From contig NZ_OGVD01000001.1 in NCBI RefSeq assembly GCF_900258045.1, positions 105,001-169,000 of the forward strand: DNA of 64,000 nucleotides, written 5' to 3'. The position numbers were made by a program, and so were the translations under genes. The stretch is from Sphingorhabdus sp. EL138. Lineage in GTDB: Bacteria; Pseudomonadota; Alphaproteobacteria; Sphingomonadales; Sphingomonadaceae. Under the pieces are notes generated by a model, which did no database searches, had not been told where the DNA came from, and worked only from the letters and a program-made list of their open reading frames with translations. Of the stretch, positions 52,426 to 61,645 are shown one piece after another (position 1 is the first letter of the stretch; each line of letters opens with the position of its first letter).

Positions 52426-53109
52426 TTAGTTCTTTTCCGGCGCTACCGAGATGCGAACACGTTCCCCGCTATTGCCTGGAAAGTCAGTGAACATCGCTTC
52501 GACCAGATTAGGTACCAGATAAGTCAGGTTCTTTGACCGCGACATTGCCTCTGCCTTGCCTTCAAACAGGCGCTCTCCATCGGCTGTCCGGTCGATCTTC
52601 ATATCCAGTTCTGTGGTGTAGACGGTAAAACTGCGAACCCCGCCATAACCCGAAAACCCATAGCCGCCGAACAAGAACGGGTCGTGGAAGCCATAACGGT
52701 AGCGATGACGACCATAGAAACCACGATGGCCGTAAAAACCGCGGCGCCCATAAAAGCTGGTCGCAAAGAATGGATCATAATCGCCAACAACCTTTTCACG
52801 GCCTTTGTCGACATCATAGTCCATGCTGACAATCAATTGCGCCTGCGCGGGATCATCGGTCAATTGGTAACCAAGGTCTGTCATGCGCTGCTCGACAAGC
52901 GCTGCATATTGGGCAAACTCCAGTCCGCCGGAAAGTTCTGGATCAGAAGCAACCACGGCAAAACTTTGCCCCTGCGCCGGCGGCAGGGCTGCGAATCTCT
53001 GCACGTCGGCCCGAAAGGGAGAAGCACAGGCACCGAGTGCCAGAAACGCGAGCGGCATGAAAATTCTCAACTTCAAGCCCTTCGGACTTTTGAATTTGGA
53101 CGCTGTCAT
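52426..53109 (-). CDS. DUF4136-type outer-membrane lipoprotein
   Basis: 227 aa. A long N-terminal basic segment is followed by a lipobox (LAFLALGAC, Cys about residue 28). The rest has the DUF4136 pattern: DVQRFAALPPAQGQSFAVVASDPELSGGLEFAQYAALVEQRMTDLGYQLTDDPAQAQLIVSMDYD, then a low-complexity Tyr/Gly/Arg stretch (FYGRRGFYGHRGFYGRHRY), and a second half DMKIDRTADGERLFEGKAEA. Function unknown. ATG 53109 is chosen over 53115 because AAGGAA sits at the right distance for it. It converges on dnaA. Confidence 0.8.
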   Translation of the reverse strand: MTASKFKSPKGLKLRIFMPLAFLALGACASPFRADVQRFAALPPAQGQSFAVVASDPELSGGLEFAQYAALVEQRMTDLGYQLTDDPAQAQLIVSMDYDVDKGREKVVGDYDPFFATSFYGRRGFYGHRGFYGRHRYRYGFHDPFLFGGYGFSGYGGVRSFTVYTTELDMKIDRTADGERLFEGKAEAMSRSKNLTYLVPNLVEAMFTDFPGNSGERVRISVAPEKN

Positions 53110-53461
53110 GATCATTCCTTCAACTTACAACTAACCCGCCATCCTTGTAATGTAGTAACTTTAGCATGCTGAACCACCATTGAACGATAAAATAGTACCG
53201 TTCATCGACAGTTTATTCACTCCAGGTGCCGGCTTTTCTGCTCGCAACATGCCAAAATTCGCCAGATTCTCCAATATTCATGTTTAATAACAACCACTTG
53301 ATGTACAAACAAAATCACTGAGATCGTCATCAATATATGTTCCGTATGATCCAGGGCAAAGGTTGGTCTAACCGGAATGAAACATAGCACAGGCCAGAGC
53401 AGTATGTCGTTTTACACCAAGATACGAATCGACCGATATTATTTGGAGACGAGCCACCATA
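53110..53461. other. Intergenic region before the 358-aa regulator-like gene
   Basis: About 350 bases, AT-rich in its second half (for example TTAATAACAACCACTTG). No reading frame is convincing. It contains the divergent promoters of the DUF4136 gene and of the next gene. GGAG at 53444 is the nearest ribosome-like site for the next gene, rather far from its ATG. Confidence 0.35.
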
Positions 53462-54538
53462 ATGTTAGGTGGAGCGGACGATAAGATTTCGCAGGGTTGT
53501 TCAGAAGAGTATTATAGCGACATGGGTCAAACGACAGATGATGATATTTGGGGCGGGCAGATATTATTGGTTTCTGACGATGCGCACCTACAGGCCCTTT
53601 ACACCCATGCCATAGAATTGCTTGGCGGGCGGTGTGCGCCGCTACCGATAGACGCTCCGGATGAAGAATTTGCCGAACGACTTAATGTGGCCGCCATTGT
53701 TATTCAGATTACCGAATGGAATGAGGCACAGGCCGAAGCCTTGGGAAGGGTTGAGCGCTTTTGTGAGGCATCAAGTCTACCGATGCTGATTCGCACAGAT
53801 CTGGACTTGCTAGACTCGACCTTGGCTGCAGTCGAATATCCCCATGTGGAACACCTGCTAAGCGACAGCGTGGCAGAGCTATTTGTCTCCCTTGAACACA
53901 GAACCAAACGATCGATCAGCAGTCTTTTTGCCGACCGGGACGAAATAGATCTGGCGGATCTCAAGAAAATTTCGGCTGATGTGGAGCGCATTGCCAGGGC
54001 GCTGGTCAAATTATCCGGGCCGGATCAATCGGGCAGCGACAGGGATCTAATCGGCAACCCTTTTCACGAGCGGGATGAAGATACAAAGCTGGCCGATCCT
54101 CCGGTCAGTTTCAAACCGATGCGACCATCAACCCCGCCAACTACAGAGGCAGGCGGGGAAACCGATAATCAGGCTGTTAGCCTTTCTCGGCCAATATCAG
54201 CGGATGAAGTACGCGGTCTGATCAAAGCGAGACGGCTTAGGGATCAGTATTTTGATGCAGAACTGTTTGCCGACCCGGCATGGGATATGTTGCTGGACCT
54301 GATGGCAGCGCGGTTGGAAGGCACCAAGGTTGCGGTTTCCAGCCTATGTATTGCCGCAAGCGTGCCGCCAACAACCGCCCTGCGCTGGATTAAGACAATG
54401 ACCGAAGAAGAGATTTTCCTGCGCAAGGCCGACGAACAAGATGGCCGGCGGATATTTATTGAGCTTAGCGATGAAGCAACGGCCGGGATGGTCGGGTTTT
54501 TCGCGATGATTCGGCGCAGCGGACTGATGCTAATCTGA
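53462..54538 (+). CDS. Regulator-like protein: receiver-like N-terminus and winged-helix C-terminus
   Basis: 358 aa, family not named. The N-terminal part (about 30-145) alternates strands and helices like a response-regulator domain (GGQILLVSDDAHLQALYTHAIELLGG; VAAIVIQITEWNEAQAEALG), but no clear phospho-acceptor Asp pattern is seen. The middle is acidic and proline-rich (about 190-250). The C-terminus (about 265-355) reads as a winged helix: WDMLLDLMAARLEGTKVAVSSLCIAASVPPTTALRWIKTMTEEEIFLRKADEQDGRRIFIELSDEA. This arrangement beside rpsT is seen in sphingomonads. The target is unknown. Confidence 0.65.
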   Translation: MLGGADDKISQGCSEEYYSDMGQTTDDDIWGGQILLVSDDAHLQALYTHAIELLGGRCAPLPIDAPDEEFAERLNVAAIVIQITEWNEAQAEALGRVERFCEASSLPMLIRTDLDLLDSTLAAVEYPHVEHLLSDSVAELFVSLEHRTKRSISSLFADRDEIDLADLKKISADVERIARALVKLSGPDQSGSDRDLIGNPFHERDEDTKLADPPVSFKPMRPSTPPTTEAGGETDNQAVSLSRPISADEVRGLIKARRLRDQYFDAELFADPAWDMLLDLMAARLEGTKVAVSSLCIAASVPPTTALRWIKTMTEEEIFLRKADEQDGRRIFIELSDEATAGMVGFFAMIRRSGLMLI

Positions 54539-54553
54539 TTCAGACAAAAGAAA

Positions 54554-54586
54554 ACCCGCCGAAAATCAGGCGGGTGATTCTTTTTT
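54554..54586 (+). terminator. Bidirectional intrinsic terminator
   Basis: Stem ACCCGCC (54554-54560) / GGCGGGT (54569-54575), loop GAAAATCA, followed by GATTCTTTTTT on the plus strand. On the minus strand the same stem is followed by TTTTCTTTT. It can end both the 358-aa gene and the rpsT gene, which converge here. Confidence 0.85.
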
Positions 54587-54618
54587 AGGAAATCTGTCCG
54601 GCCGTGGCCGAGACCACA

Positions 54619-54882
54619 TTATCCCAGCGCAGCGACCCGTTTTGTCAGGCGGCTGAATTTCCGAGATGCTGTATTCTTGTGGAACACACCGCGCGCCACG
54701 CCGCGTGCCAATTCCGGCTGAACTGCGGCAAGTGCGGTGGTCGCGGCGGCTTTATCGCCTGCTTCCAAAGCAGCTTCAACGGATTTGATCTTCGTACGAA
54801 TCTGGCTCACGCGGTTCTTGTTAATGACCGTGCGGCGCTCGTTGCGACGGATACGTTTCTTTGCTTGCGGCGTATTAGCCAT
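54619..54882 (-). CDS. rpsT: 30S ribosomal protein S20
   Basis: 87 aa, standard length. It has the S20 pattern: [34 protein letters not shown] at the start (basic, binds 16S rRNA) and [24 protein letters not shown] at the end. It is an early-binding protein of the small subunit. The terminator at 54554-54586 lies just beyond its stop. Proximity to dnaA and mutM is usual for this lineage. Confidence 0.96.
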   Translation of the reverse strand: MANTPQAKKRIRRNERRTVINKNRVSQIRTKIKSVEAALEAGDKAAATTALAAVQPELARGVARGVFHKNTASRKFSRLTKRVAALG

Positions 54883-55009
54883 GAAATTTCCTCAAAACTG
54901 AAATGCTGGGTAGCCGCCGATTACATACGCAACCTCGGCTCAAGTCGGCGGTCATTAGCTTCCTAGATGATTCCCGTCAATAGCTTAGTCAAACAGCCGC
55001 AACGGCCCT

Positions 55010-55822
55010 TCAGCTCTGGCATTTTCGACAGTAAAAGGTGGATCGACCACTGTCGACCTTACGCAAGACAGCGCCACCGCACGCGCAATCCTCTCCTTCA
55101 CGGCCATATACAAGCCATTCCTTGGCAAAATAACCCAGTTCCCCGTCCGGTTGGACGAAATCTCGCAACGACGATCCGCCAGCGGCAATAGCCGATGCCA
55201 ACACCTGTTTGATCGCCACGACCAGCTTGTCATAGCGGCGCTTCGAGATTCCGCCCCCCATCCGGCTTGGCAAAATCCCTGCCATATGCAGCGCCTCGCA
55301 CACATAAATATTGCCCAGCCCTGCGACATTGCGTTGATCGAGCAATAGTTGTTTGATTGGTGCTTTGCGGTCCCTGGTAACCGCTTTGAGATAGGAGCCG
55401 GTAAAATCATCCCCCAAAGGTTCCGGCCCCATCGCCGCAAACGGTCCATATTGGCCCATGTCCTCCAACCGAATCAGATCCAGCGAGCCAAAGCGGCGTG
55501 GATCATTAAGCACCAACCGCCGGTCCTCTTCGGTTTCCAACACCAGATGATCGTGCTTCTCCAGCTCCGCCGGATCAATCCGCCACCGCCCCGACATGCC
55601 CAGATGAAAGATCATCACGTCCCCGCGATCCGTCTCGATCAAACCGTATTTGGCGCGGCGCGCAAGTTGCGTCACTCTTGCTCCCGTCATCCGCTGGCGC
55701 AGATCGGTCGGGATGGGACGGCGCAAATCAGCCCGGCGTGGCTCGACCAGAGTAAGCCTTTTACCCTCCAATACCGGCCGCAAACCGGCGACGGTTGTCT
55801 CAACTTCTGGTAATTCTGGCAT
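55010..55822 (-). CDS. mutM: Formamidopyrimidine-DNA glycosylase
   Basis: 270 aa. The N-terminal PELPEVETTVAGLRP supplies the catalytic Pro2 and Glu3, so the start must be 55822 (the extra upstream MRV is excluded). The beta-clamp Lys is in RRAKYGLIETDRGD, the GMSGR and QRNVAGLGNIYVCEALH helix-two-turn-helix motif (about 160-180) is present, and the C-terminal zinc finger has four Cys (DCACGGAVLRKVDSGRSTFYCRKC). It removes oxidised purines such as 8-oxoG from DNA. It diverges from ubiE. Confidence 0.95.
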   Translation of the reverse strand: MPELPEVETTVAGLRPVLEGKRLTLVEPRRADLRRPIPTDLRQRMTGARVTQLARRAKYGLIETDRGDVMIFHLGMSGRWRIDPAELEKHDHLVLETEEDRRLVLNDPRRFGSLDLIRLEDMGQYGPFAAMGPEPLGDDFTGSYLKAVTRDRKAPIKQLLLDQRNVAGLGNIYVCEALHMAGILPSRMGGGISKRRYDKLVVAIKQVLASAIAAGGSSLRDFVQPDGELGYFAKEWLVYGREGEDCACGGAVLRKVDSGRSTFYCRKCQS

Positions 55823-55968
55823 CATGACTCTCAAAATATCGCAATATCGCTCTGTTCAGCAGCTACAGGGTGATTGCAGTGCTGCCAAGCGTCGTCTAAT
55901 GCTTGTCATTGAAAATAGCGCCCGGACAGATTCCGGGGACTGATTCCAAAGATACGAGCAACCAGTAT

Positions 55969-56706
55969 ATGATCGAAACCAAGACAGTCTCCTTCGGCTA
56001 TGAAGAGGTGGATGAAGACGAAAAGGTGGGCCGTGTCGGTCAAGTCTTCTCCAATGTTGCCAGCAAATATGATGTGATGAACGATGCCATGAGTGCAGGC
56101 ACACATCGATTGTGGAAGGATCGCTTTGTTCGCCGCGTGAAGCCGCGTGAAGGCGAAGAGATACTCGATATGGCTGGCGGCACCGGAGATATCGCCTTTC
56201 GTATGGTCGACAGCGGAGCCAATATAACGGTAGCTGATATCAATCCGGATATGCTGTCAGAAGGACTCGACCGCGCAATAAAAAAGGGCGAAGGCCGCTT
56301 GGTCTGGAGCGAACAGAATGCGGAGGAGCTCAATTTCCCCGATGCCCATTTTGACGCTTACACAATTGTCTTCGGCATCCGCAATGTAACCCATATCGAA
56401 AAAGCGCTTGCTGAAGCACACAGGGTCTTGCGTTATGGTGGGCGTTTCTATTGCATGGAATTTTCCAAGACGCTGTGGCCAGGGTTTGACAAGATTTATG
56501 ATTTTTACTCGCATCGTGTCCTACCCAAAATCGGCAAGGCCGTGGCAAATGATGAAGACAGTTATCGTTATCTTGCCGAATCCATCGACCGGTTCCCGCC
56601 GATGGAGAAATTTCGCGGCATGATCGAAGATGCTGGTTTTGGCCAGACGAAGGTTGAGCCGATGATGGGCGGCCTTGTTGCTATCCACAGCGGTTGGAAA
56701 GTCTGA
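55969..56706 (+). CDS. ubiE: Ubiquinone/menaquinone C-methyltransferase
   Basis: 245 aa. Class I SAM fold with ILDMAGGTGDIAFRMVDSG (motif I, about 62-80), ITVADINPDMLSEGL, the UbiE-specific FGIRNVTHIEKALAEAHRVLRYGGRFYCMEFSK (about 140-172) and the C-terminal GGLVAIHSGWKV. It methylates the C2 position of the benzoquinone ring of ubiquinone precursors. The start at ATG 55969 matches the start of the conserved region (TVSFGYEEVDEDEKVGRVGQVFSNVA); a TTG 66 bases upstream is less likely. It is the first gene of the operon ubiE-ubiB-coaBC-dut. Confidence 0.94.
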   Translation: MIETKTVSFGYEEVDEDEKVGRVGQVFSNVASKYDVMNDAMSAGTHRLWKDRFVRRVKPREGEEILDMAGGTGDIAFRMVDSGANITVADINPDMLSEGLDRAIKKGEGRLVWSEQNAEELNFPDAHFDAYTIVFGIRNVTHIEKALAEAHRVLRYGGRFYCMEFSKTLWPGFDKIYDFYSHRVLPKIGKAVANDEDSYRYLAESIDRFPPMEKFRGMIEDAGFGQTKVEPMMGGLVAIHSGWKV

Positions 56707-56719
56707 GCACCTATCTAAC

Positions 56720-58285
56720 ATGACATCATCCCGAACCCATATCTTTCGCTTGCTCAAATGGGGTCGTACCCTCGCCAAACATGGCGCGCTGCGCGACATT
56801 GAGAAGCACAAAGCAACACCGCCGCAGGTCCGGCGCCTGTGCCGTTTCGCGCGCTTGGGCACAATCCAGCCCAAGACACCAAATTATTCCGCTGCTTTGC
56901 AGGCCATTGGTCCTGCAGCGATCAAGCTTGGCCAGACATTGGCAACACGGCCGGACATTATCGGCGAAGAAGCCGCCCGGGACCTGTTACAGTTGCAGGA
57001 TAATCTGCCGCCCGTTGCTTTTGACAAGATCAAGGATGAAATTGAAGCGAGCCTCGGCAAGCCCATCAACGCGCTCTACAGTGATATTGATCCCGAGCCG
57101 GTGGGCGCCGCCTCTATCGCACAGGTCCATCGCGCGACCACGATCGAAGGCAAAGCAGTTGCGGTTAAGGTGCTGCGACCCGGCATTATAAAGAAATTTA
57201 CCGCCGATATTGAAACCTATGAATGGGCGGCGGCTCATCTTGAAGCAATGGGCGGAGAAGCAAAACGGCTGCGTCCACAGCTGGTCATCGCCAATTTCCG
57301 GCGCTGGACAATGCGCGAGCTGGATCTCCGCCGCGAAGCCGCATCGGCATCAGAGCTTGATGAGCATATGGCCAATGTCGAACAGTTTGAAATACCGGCC
57401 ATTGACTGGGACCGGACATCGGGCCGGGTTCTGACGCTCGATTGGGTCGATGGCATCAAGATCTCTCGGCGTGACGATCTGATCGCCGCCGGTCATGATT
57501 TGAACGATATAGCCAACCGGCTGGTCCACACGTTCCTGAAACAGGCGATTGAGGCCGGTTATTTCCACGCTGATATGCATCAGGGAAATTTGTTCGTGAA
57601 AGCCGATGGTACTATTGTAGCCATCGATTTCGGCATCATGGGCCGCATCAATCGCAAAGCACGCTTCTGGCTGGCAGAGATTTTGTATGGATTGACCACA
57701 GGTAATTATAAGCGTGTGGCCGAAATCCATTTTGAAGCACAATATGTGCCCGATCATCACAATATGGAGGATTTTGCCACCGCACTTCGCGCTGTGGGCG
57801 AACCGATGCGCGGCAAACCTGTTAGCGAGCTTTCTGTCGGCGACATGCTCGACGGCCTGTTCGCTATTACCCGGGATTTTGACATGGAGACGCAGCCGCA
57901 TCTGCTGCTACTTCAGAAAACCATGGTTATGGTCGAAGGCATAGCGACCGACCTTAATCCCGGAATCAATATGTGGGATGCCAGCGGGCCTTATGTGAAA
58001 AACTGGATCCGCGGTGAACTGGGGCCAGAGGCCGCGATTGCCGACCGGATCAATTCGGATATGGATACGTTGATGATGCTGCCCGACATTGTCCGGCGAC
58101 TGGATCAACAACTGCCCCGCCAAGGCGGCGCCCCGCCGCCACCGCCCGTGGCGGAAGTGGAATTGTTCTGGGAGCGCCGCAAGCCAGGCAGTGGCGGCGG
58201 ATTTTGGCGTTATGCCTTGACCGCTGTTATAGCCGCATCAGCGGGTGCAGGCGCGCTGTGGATGTGGGGACAAAGCTGGCTATGA
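56720..58285 (+). CDS. ubiB: Ubiquinone biosynthesis ATPase/kinase-like UbiB
   Basis: 521 aa. It has the atypical kinase-like core of the UbiB/ADCK family: the Ala-rich KxGQ segment AAIKLGQTLATRPDI (about 63-77), PVGAASIAQVH, AVAVKVLRPGI and the catalytic loop HADMHQGNLFVKADGTIVAIDFGIMGR (about 289-315). The C-terminus ends in a membrane helix (YALTAVIAASAGAGALWMWG). The protein supports assembly of the ubiquinone-making complex. It starts 13 bases after ubiE and overlaps coaBC by 4 bases (ATGA). Confidence 0.94.
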   Translation: MTSSRTHIFRLLKWGRTLAKHGALRDIEKHKATPPQVRRLCRFARLGTIQPKTPNYSAALQAIGPAAIKLGQTLATRPDIIGEEAARDLLQLQDNLPPVAFDKIKDEIEASLGKPINALYSDIDPEPVGAASIAQVHRATTIEGKAVAVKVLRPGIIKKFTADIETYEWAAAHLEAMGGEAKRLRPQLVIANFRRWTMRELDLRREAASASELDEHMANVEQFEIPAIDWDRTSGRVLTLDWVDGIKISRRDDLIAAGHDLNDIANRLVHTFLKQAIEAGYFHADMHQGNLFVKADGTIVAIDFGIMGRINRKARFWLAEILYGLTTGNYKRVAEIHFEAQYVPDHHNMEDFATALRAVGEPMRGKPVSELSVGDMLDGLFAITRDFDMETQPHLLLLQKTMVMVEGIATDLNPGINMWDASGPYVKNWIRGELGPEAAIADRINSDMDTLMMLPDIVRRLDQQLPRQGGAPPPPPVAEVELFWERRKPGSGGGFWRYALTAVIAASAGAGALWMWGQSWL

Positions 58286-59553
58286 CAAAACCCAAACATA
58301 TCCTGCTGATCATAGGCGGCGGCATCGCCGCTTATAAGGCCAGCGAGTTGATCCGGCTCATCCGTAAGGCCGGGATGACCGTGCGCTGTGTTCTGACTGA
58401 GTCGGGCGCACAATTTGTTACGCCGATGACCTTGGCTGCACTCTCCGAAAATGAAGTGCACACAACGCTTTGGTCGTTGAAGGACGAGACGGAGATGGGT
58501 CACATCCAATTGTCCCGCGAAGCCGATTTGGTCGTAGTCTGTCCGGCGACCGCCAATCTGATGGCCAAGATGGCAGGCGGCGTTGCGGATGACCTGGCGA
58601 CAACTTTATTGCTGGCAACCGATACGCAGGTGCTGGCCGTACCGGCAATGAACGTACGCATGTGGGACCATCCGGCGACCCAGCGCAACATTGAACAACT
58701 CCGCGCCGACGACATTATTGTTATGCCACCGGATGAAGGCGATATGGCTTGCGGTGAATTCGGTCCAGGTCGCTTGCCCGAACCGCCAGCGGTGATGGAA
58801 GAAATCAAGCGAAATCTTGGCGGCGATGATAGCCCATCTGCCCTCATCGGTGAGAATGAACTTGGTCGCAATCCGCTGGAAGGACAGCCTGCTTTTGCGC
58901 CTGATCAGCATCGACCGCTCCACGGCAAGCATGTGCTTGTAACCGCAGGCCCGACACGCGAACCTATTGATCCGGTGCGCTATATTGCCAACAGGTCATC
59001 CGGTCGTCAGGGTTTTGCCATTGCCGCAGCCGCAGCCGCAGCCGGTGCGCAGGTGACATTGGTGGCGGGTCCGGTCCACCTGCCAACCCCTGCGGGCGTA
59101 ATGCGAGTAGATGTGGAAACCGCATTGGAAATGGAAGCCGCCGTGCATGATGTCTTGCCTGCCGACATTGCGATCATGGTAGCCGCTGTCGCTGACTGGC
59201 GGTCAGATGCGCGCGCGGATCAGAAAATCAAGAAGCAAAAGGGCGATGACCCAGCACCGCTCGCACTGGTTGAGAACCCGGATATATTGGCGGGCCTGGC
59301 ACAGCATGACAAGCGTCCTGGTTTGCTGATAGGTTTTGCTGCCGAAACCGAGAAAATCGAAGAGCATGCGCGTGCGAAGCTCGCCAAAAAAGGCTGCGAC
59401 TGGATCGTCGCCAATGATGTATCCGGCGACGTTATGGGCGGCGCAGAAAACAGCGTTCATATTGTCACCGAAAATGGCACCGAAATCTGGGAACGCCTTC
59501 CCAAGCCAGAAGTCGCCCGGCGGCTGGTGAACAAGATCATTGAAGAAATTTGA
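58282..59553 (+). CDS. coaBC: Bifunctional phosphopantothenoylcysteine decarboxylase / phosphopantothenate-cysteine ligase
   Basis: 423 aa. The first half (about 5-190) is the flavin-binding HFCD decarboxylase: [21 protein letters not shown] at the start, [35 protein letters not shown], and the [16 protein letters not shown] motif. The second half (about 195-420) is the CoaB ligase, with [26 protein letters not shown] and the flexible loop DLIVANDV-type region ([11 protein letters not shown]). Together they make 4-phosphopantetheine in CoA synthesis. Its start overlaps ubiB by 4 bases; the next gene (dut) begins 7 bases after its stop. Confidence 0.95.
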   Translation: MTKPKHILLIIGGGIAAYKASELIRLIRKAGMTVRCVLTESGAQFVTPMTLAALSENEVHTTLWSLKDETEMGHIQLSREADLVVVCPATANLMAKMAGGVADDLATTLLLATDTQVLAVPAMNVRMWDHPATQRNIEQLRADDIIVMPPDEGDMACGEFGPGRLPEPPAVMEEIKRNLGGDDSPSALIGENELGRNPLEGQPAFAPDQHRPLHGKHVLVTAGPTREPIDPVRYIANRSSGRQGFAIAAAAAAAGAQVTLVAGPVHLPTPAGVMRVDVETALEMEAAVHDVLPADIAIMVAAVADWRSDARADQKIKKQKGDDPAPLALVENPDILAGLAQHDKRPGLLIGFAAETEKIEEHARAKLAKKGCDWIVANDVSGDVMGGAENSVHIVTENGTEIWERLPKPEVARRLVNKIIEEI

Positions 59554-59560
59554 GGTACGA

Positions 59561-60007
59561 ATGTTTGAACCGATCGAGATAGCCGTGAAAAGGTTGGATG
59601 GGGCGGGCGATCTGCCTTTACCCGGTTATGAAACCAGCGGCTCTGCTGGCATGGATGTGCGTGCAGCCGAAGCAACCACTATCGCACCAGGAAAACGCGT
59701 TCTGGTCGGCACCGGATTCGCCTTCGCTATACCGGAAGGTTATGAAGTGCAGGTGCGTCCCCGCTCGGGACTGGCATTGAAAAAGGGTATATCCGTCCTC
59801 AATACGCCGGGAACGATCGACAGCGACTATCGCGGAGAAATCAAGGTAATCTTGGCCAATCTGGGCGAAGAAGATTTTGTCATCGAACGAGGCGACCGGA
59901 TCGCGCAGATCGTCGTAGCGCCTGTACAACGCGGGAACCTGATAGAAGTCGATAGTCTGGATGAAACTGCACGGGGTTCTGGCGGTTTTGGTTCTACCGG
60001 TGTATGA
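59561..60007 (+). CDS. dut: dUTP diphosphatase
   Basis: 148 aa, trimeric dUTPase type. The five motifs are present: [10 protein letters not shown] (1), [11 protein letters not shown] (2), [16 protein letters not shown] (3), [10 protein letters not shown] (4) and [10 protein letters not shown] (5, the C-terminal flexible arm). It hydrolyses dUTP to dUMP, keeping uracil out of DNA. The start at 59561 is chosen because a GAGG lies 8 bases upstream; an earlier TTG overlaps coaBC. It is the last gene of the coaBC operon. Confidence 0.96.
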   Translation: MFEPIEIAVKRLDGAGDLPLPGYETSGSAGMDVRAAEATTIAPGKRVLVGTGFAFAIPEGYEVQVRPRSGLALKKGISVLNTPGTIDSDYRGEIKVILANLGEEDFVIERGDRIAQIVVAPVQRGNLIEVDSLDETARGSGGFGSTGV

Positions 60008-60035
60008 ATTCTGACATGGCGGCTTTCGTTAAACA

Positions 60036-60818
60036 ATGACCGACCTGACTGACGAACAGCTTGATCGGTATGCCCGCCATATTGTCCTGAGAGACATTGG
60101 CGGCATTGGTCAGAAGAAAATTCTCAATGCGCACATACTAATCATCGGGGCAGGCGGTATTGGCTGTCCTGCGATACAGTATCTCGCGGCTGCAGGCGTT
60201 GGCGCTTTGACGATCGTTGATGATGATGTGGTGTCCTTGTCCAACCTTCAGCGGCAGGTTTTGTTTTCGTCAGAGGACATTGGATTGCCAAAAGTCGATG
60301 TTGCTGAAAGTTCCGCGCAACGGATAAATCCGGAAGTATTAATAAAAGTGATTAATCAACGCCTTACCGCGCAGCATTTTTCCGATGATGCTGCAGCATT
60401 TTTTGGCCAGTTTGATGCCATATTGGACGGATCCGACAATTATCAGACGCGGCTTCTGGTGTCGGACTATTCCATAGCGCACCGTGTCCCGCTGGTATCA
60501 GCCGCGATCGGGCAGTTTCAGGGGCAGCTTGGCGTTTTTCGCGGATGGGAAGCAGACAAGCCCTGCTACCGATGCTTCGTCGGCGATGCGCTAGACCCGG
60601 ATGATTGCGACAACTGTTCGGAAGTTGGCGTATTGGGGGCGATGGTAGGCCTGATGGGCAGCTTTGCCGCCATGGAAGCGATCCGGGTGGTTACCGGCTT
60701 TGGCGATGACCCGGCTGGCAAACTGCAATTGTTTGACGGACTTAAGCCTTCGATGCGCAGCATCAATCTGCCGAAGGATCCGGAATGTAAAAGCTGCGGA
60801 ACGACGCCCGAAAGCTAG
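60036..60818 (+). CDS. MoeB/ThiF-family adenylyltransferase
   Basis: 260 aa. E1-like fold: the nucleotide loop ILIIGAGGIGCPAIQYLAAAGVG (about 34-56), DDDVVSLSNLQRQVLF with the conserved Asp and Arg, the catalytic-type DGSDNYQTRLLVSD, and two CxxC zinc pairs (CYRC, then CKSC near the end). It adenylates the C-terminal Gly of a small sulfur-carrier protein (MoaD or ThiS type). Which carrier is served cannot be told, and no carrier gene is in the window. Confidence 0.9.
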   Translation: MTDLTDEQLDRYARHIVLRDIGGIGQKKILNAHILIIGAGGIGCPAIQYLAAAGVGALTIVDDDVVSLSNLQRQVLFSSEDIGLPKVDVAESSAQRINPEVLIKVINQRLTAQHFSDDAAAFFGQFDAILDGSDNYQTRLLVSDYSIAHRVPLVSAAIGQFQGQLGVFRGWEADKPCYRCFVGDALDPDDCDNCSEVGVLGAMVGLMGSFAAMEAIRVVTGFGDDPAGKLQLFDGLKPSMRSINLPKDPECKSCGTTPES

Positions 60819-60885
60819 CAACTGGGCAACCAATTGCCTTTCTTCCGATATTGCGCAATGATTGCGGGTAACAGGGGAGAAAATC

Positions 60886-61296
60886 ATGACATTACCAGTA
60901 ACTGCCTTAACCGCCGCCATCTGCGCTTTGCTGATGATATATCTGATGTTCAGGGTTATCGGTCAGAGACTGCGCACCGAAACCGGATTTGGCGCAGGCA
61001 GCGACCCGAAAATGGACATGGTCCGCGGCTGTCATTCCAATTTGATGGAGAATGCACCCATCGCGATATTGTTGCTCGCTTTGCTCGAAATGACCAATGC
61101 CCATCATTGGACCCTTACCGGACTGGCTGCACTTTTTCTGATTGCGCGTGTGATTCACATCTATGGCATGTATCAACATTTCGCGGACAAAACCGTTCGG
61201 TTTCGCCAGCTTGGCGTTATGGGCTCGACACTGTCCATTCTCGCAATGGCTCTTTGGGTGATCTATCTGTTCGTGACGGTCAATCTGCTGAACTAA
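60886..61296 (+). CDS. MAPEG-family membrane protein
   Basis: 136 aa with four hydrophobic helices and the MAPEG (PF01124) pattern: FGAGSDPKMDMVRGCHSNLMENAPIAILLLALLEM (about 35-70) and LFLIARVIHIYGMYQHF (about 85-101). Bacterial MAPEG proteins resemble microsomal glutathione transferase, though the activity here is not known. GGGGAGA lies just upstream of the ATG at 60886. It overlaps the next gene by 4 bases in the opposite direction (convergent). Confidence 0.88.
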   Translation: MTLPVTALTAAICALLMIYLMFRVIGQRLRTETGFGAGSDPKMDMVRGCHSNLMENAPIAILLLALLEMTNAHHWTLTGLAALFLIARVIHIYGMYQHFADKTVRFRQLGVMGSTLSILAMALWVIYLFVTVNLLN

Positions 61297-61631
61297 AAGC
61301 TCGCCCCATCCACTTCGCGGACTGGCAGGTGCTGCCAGTCGGCCGGCTCGAATATACGCATGTTCACTGCCATCCGGTCAGGCGGCGCCGTGCGCGGCGT
61401 CCAATGGGTATGCGACCCGCAGCGCTTGCAATTCCACAGCGTGATCATCCTGTCACCTTGCACATAGCTGTTCAGCATTTCCGGCTGCGCATCAATTGTG
61501 ACCACTTCCGGATCCCAAAAACCGCCGCGCCAGCCGCTTTTCCGGCACAGCGAACAATTGCACTGGATGGTCTCTTTTGGCGGTGACGGCACCGTGATCT
61601 GCACCGCCCCGCAATGACATTGCCCTTTCAT
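61293..61631 (-). CDS. GFA-family (glutathione-dependent formaldehyde-activating type) protein
   Basis: 112 aa. The family's zinc-binding Cys spacing is visible: QCHCGAVQI (Cys about residues 4 and 6), IQCNCSLCRKSGW (about 24-31) and LWNCKRCGSHTHW (about 71-83). The fold is the small beta-rich Gfa domain (PF04828). The name comes from one characterised member; most have no known substrate. It is in the same direction as cobB, 14 bases after it, and likely co-transcribed. Confidence 0.9.
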   Translation of the reverse strand: MKGQCHCGAVQITVPSPPKETIQCNCSLCRKSGWRGGFWDPEVVTIDAQPEMLNSYVQGDRMITLWNCKRCGSHTHWTPRTAPPDRMAVNMRIFEPADWQHLPVREVDGASF

Positions 61632-61645
61632 TTCAGTCCCTTATT

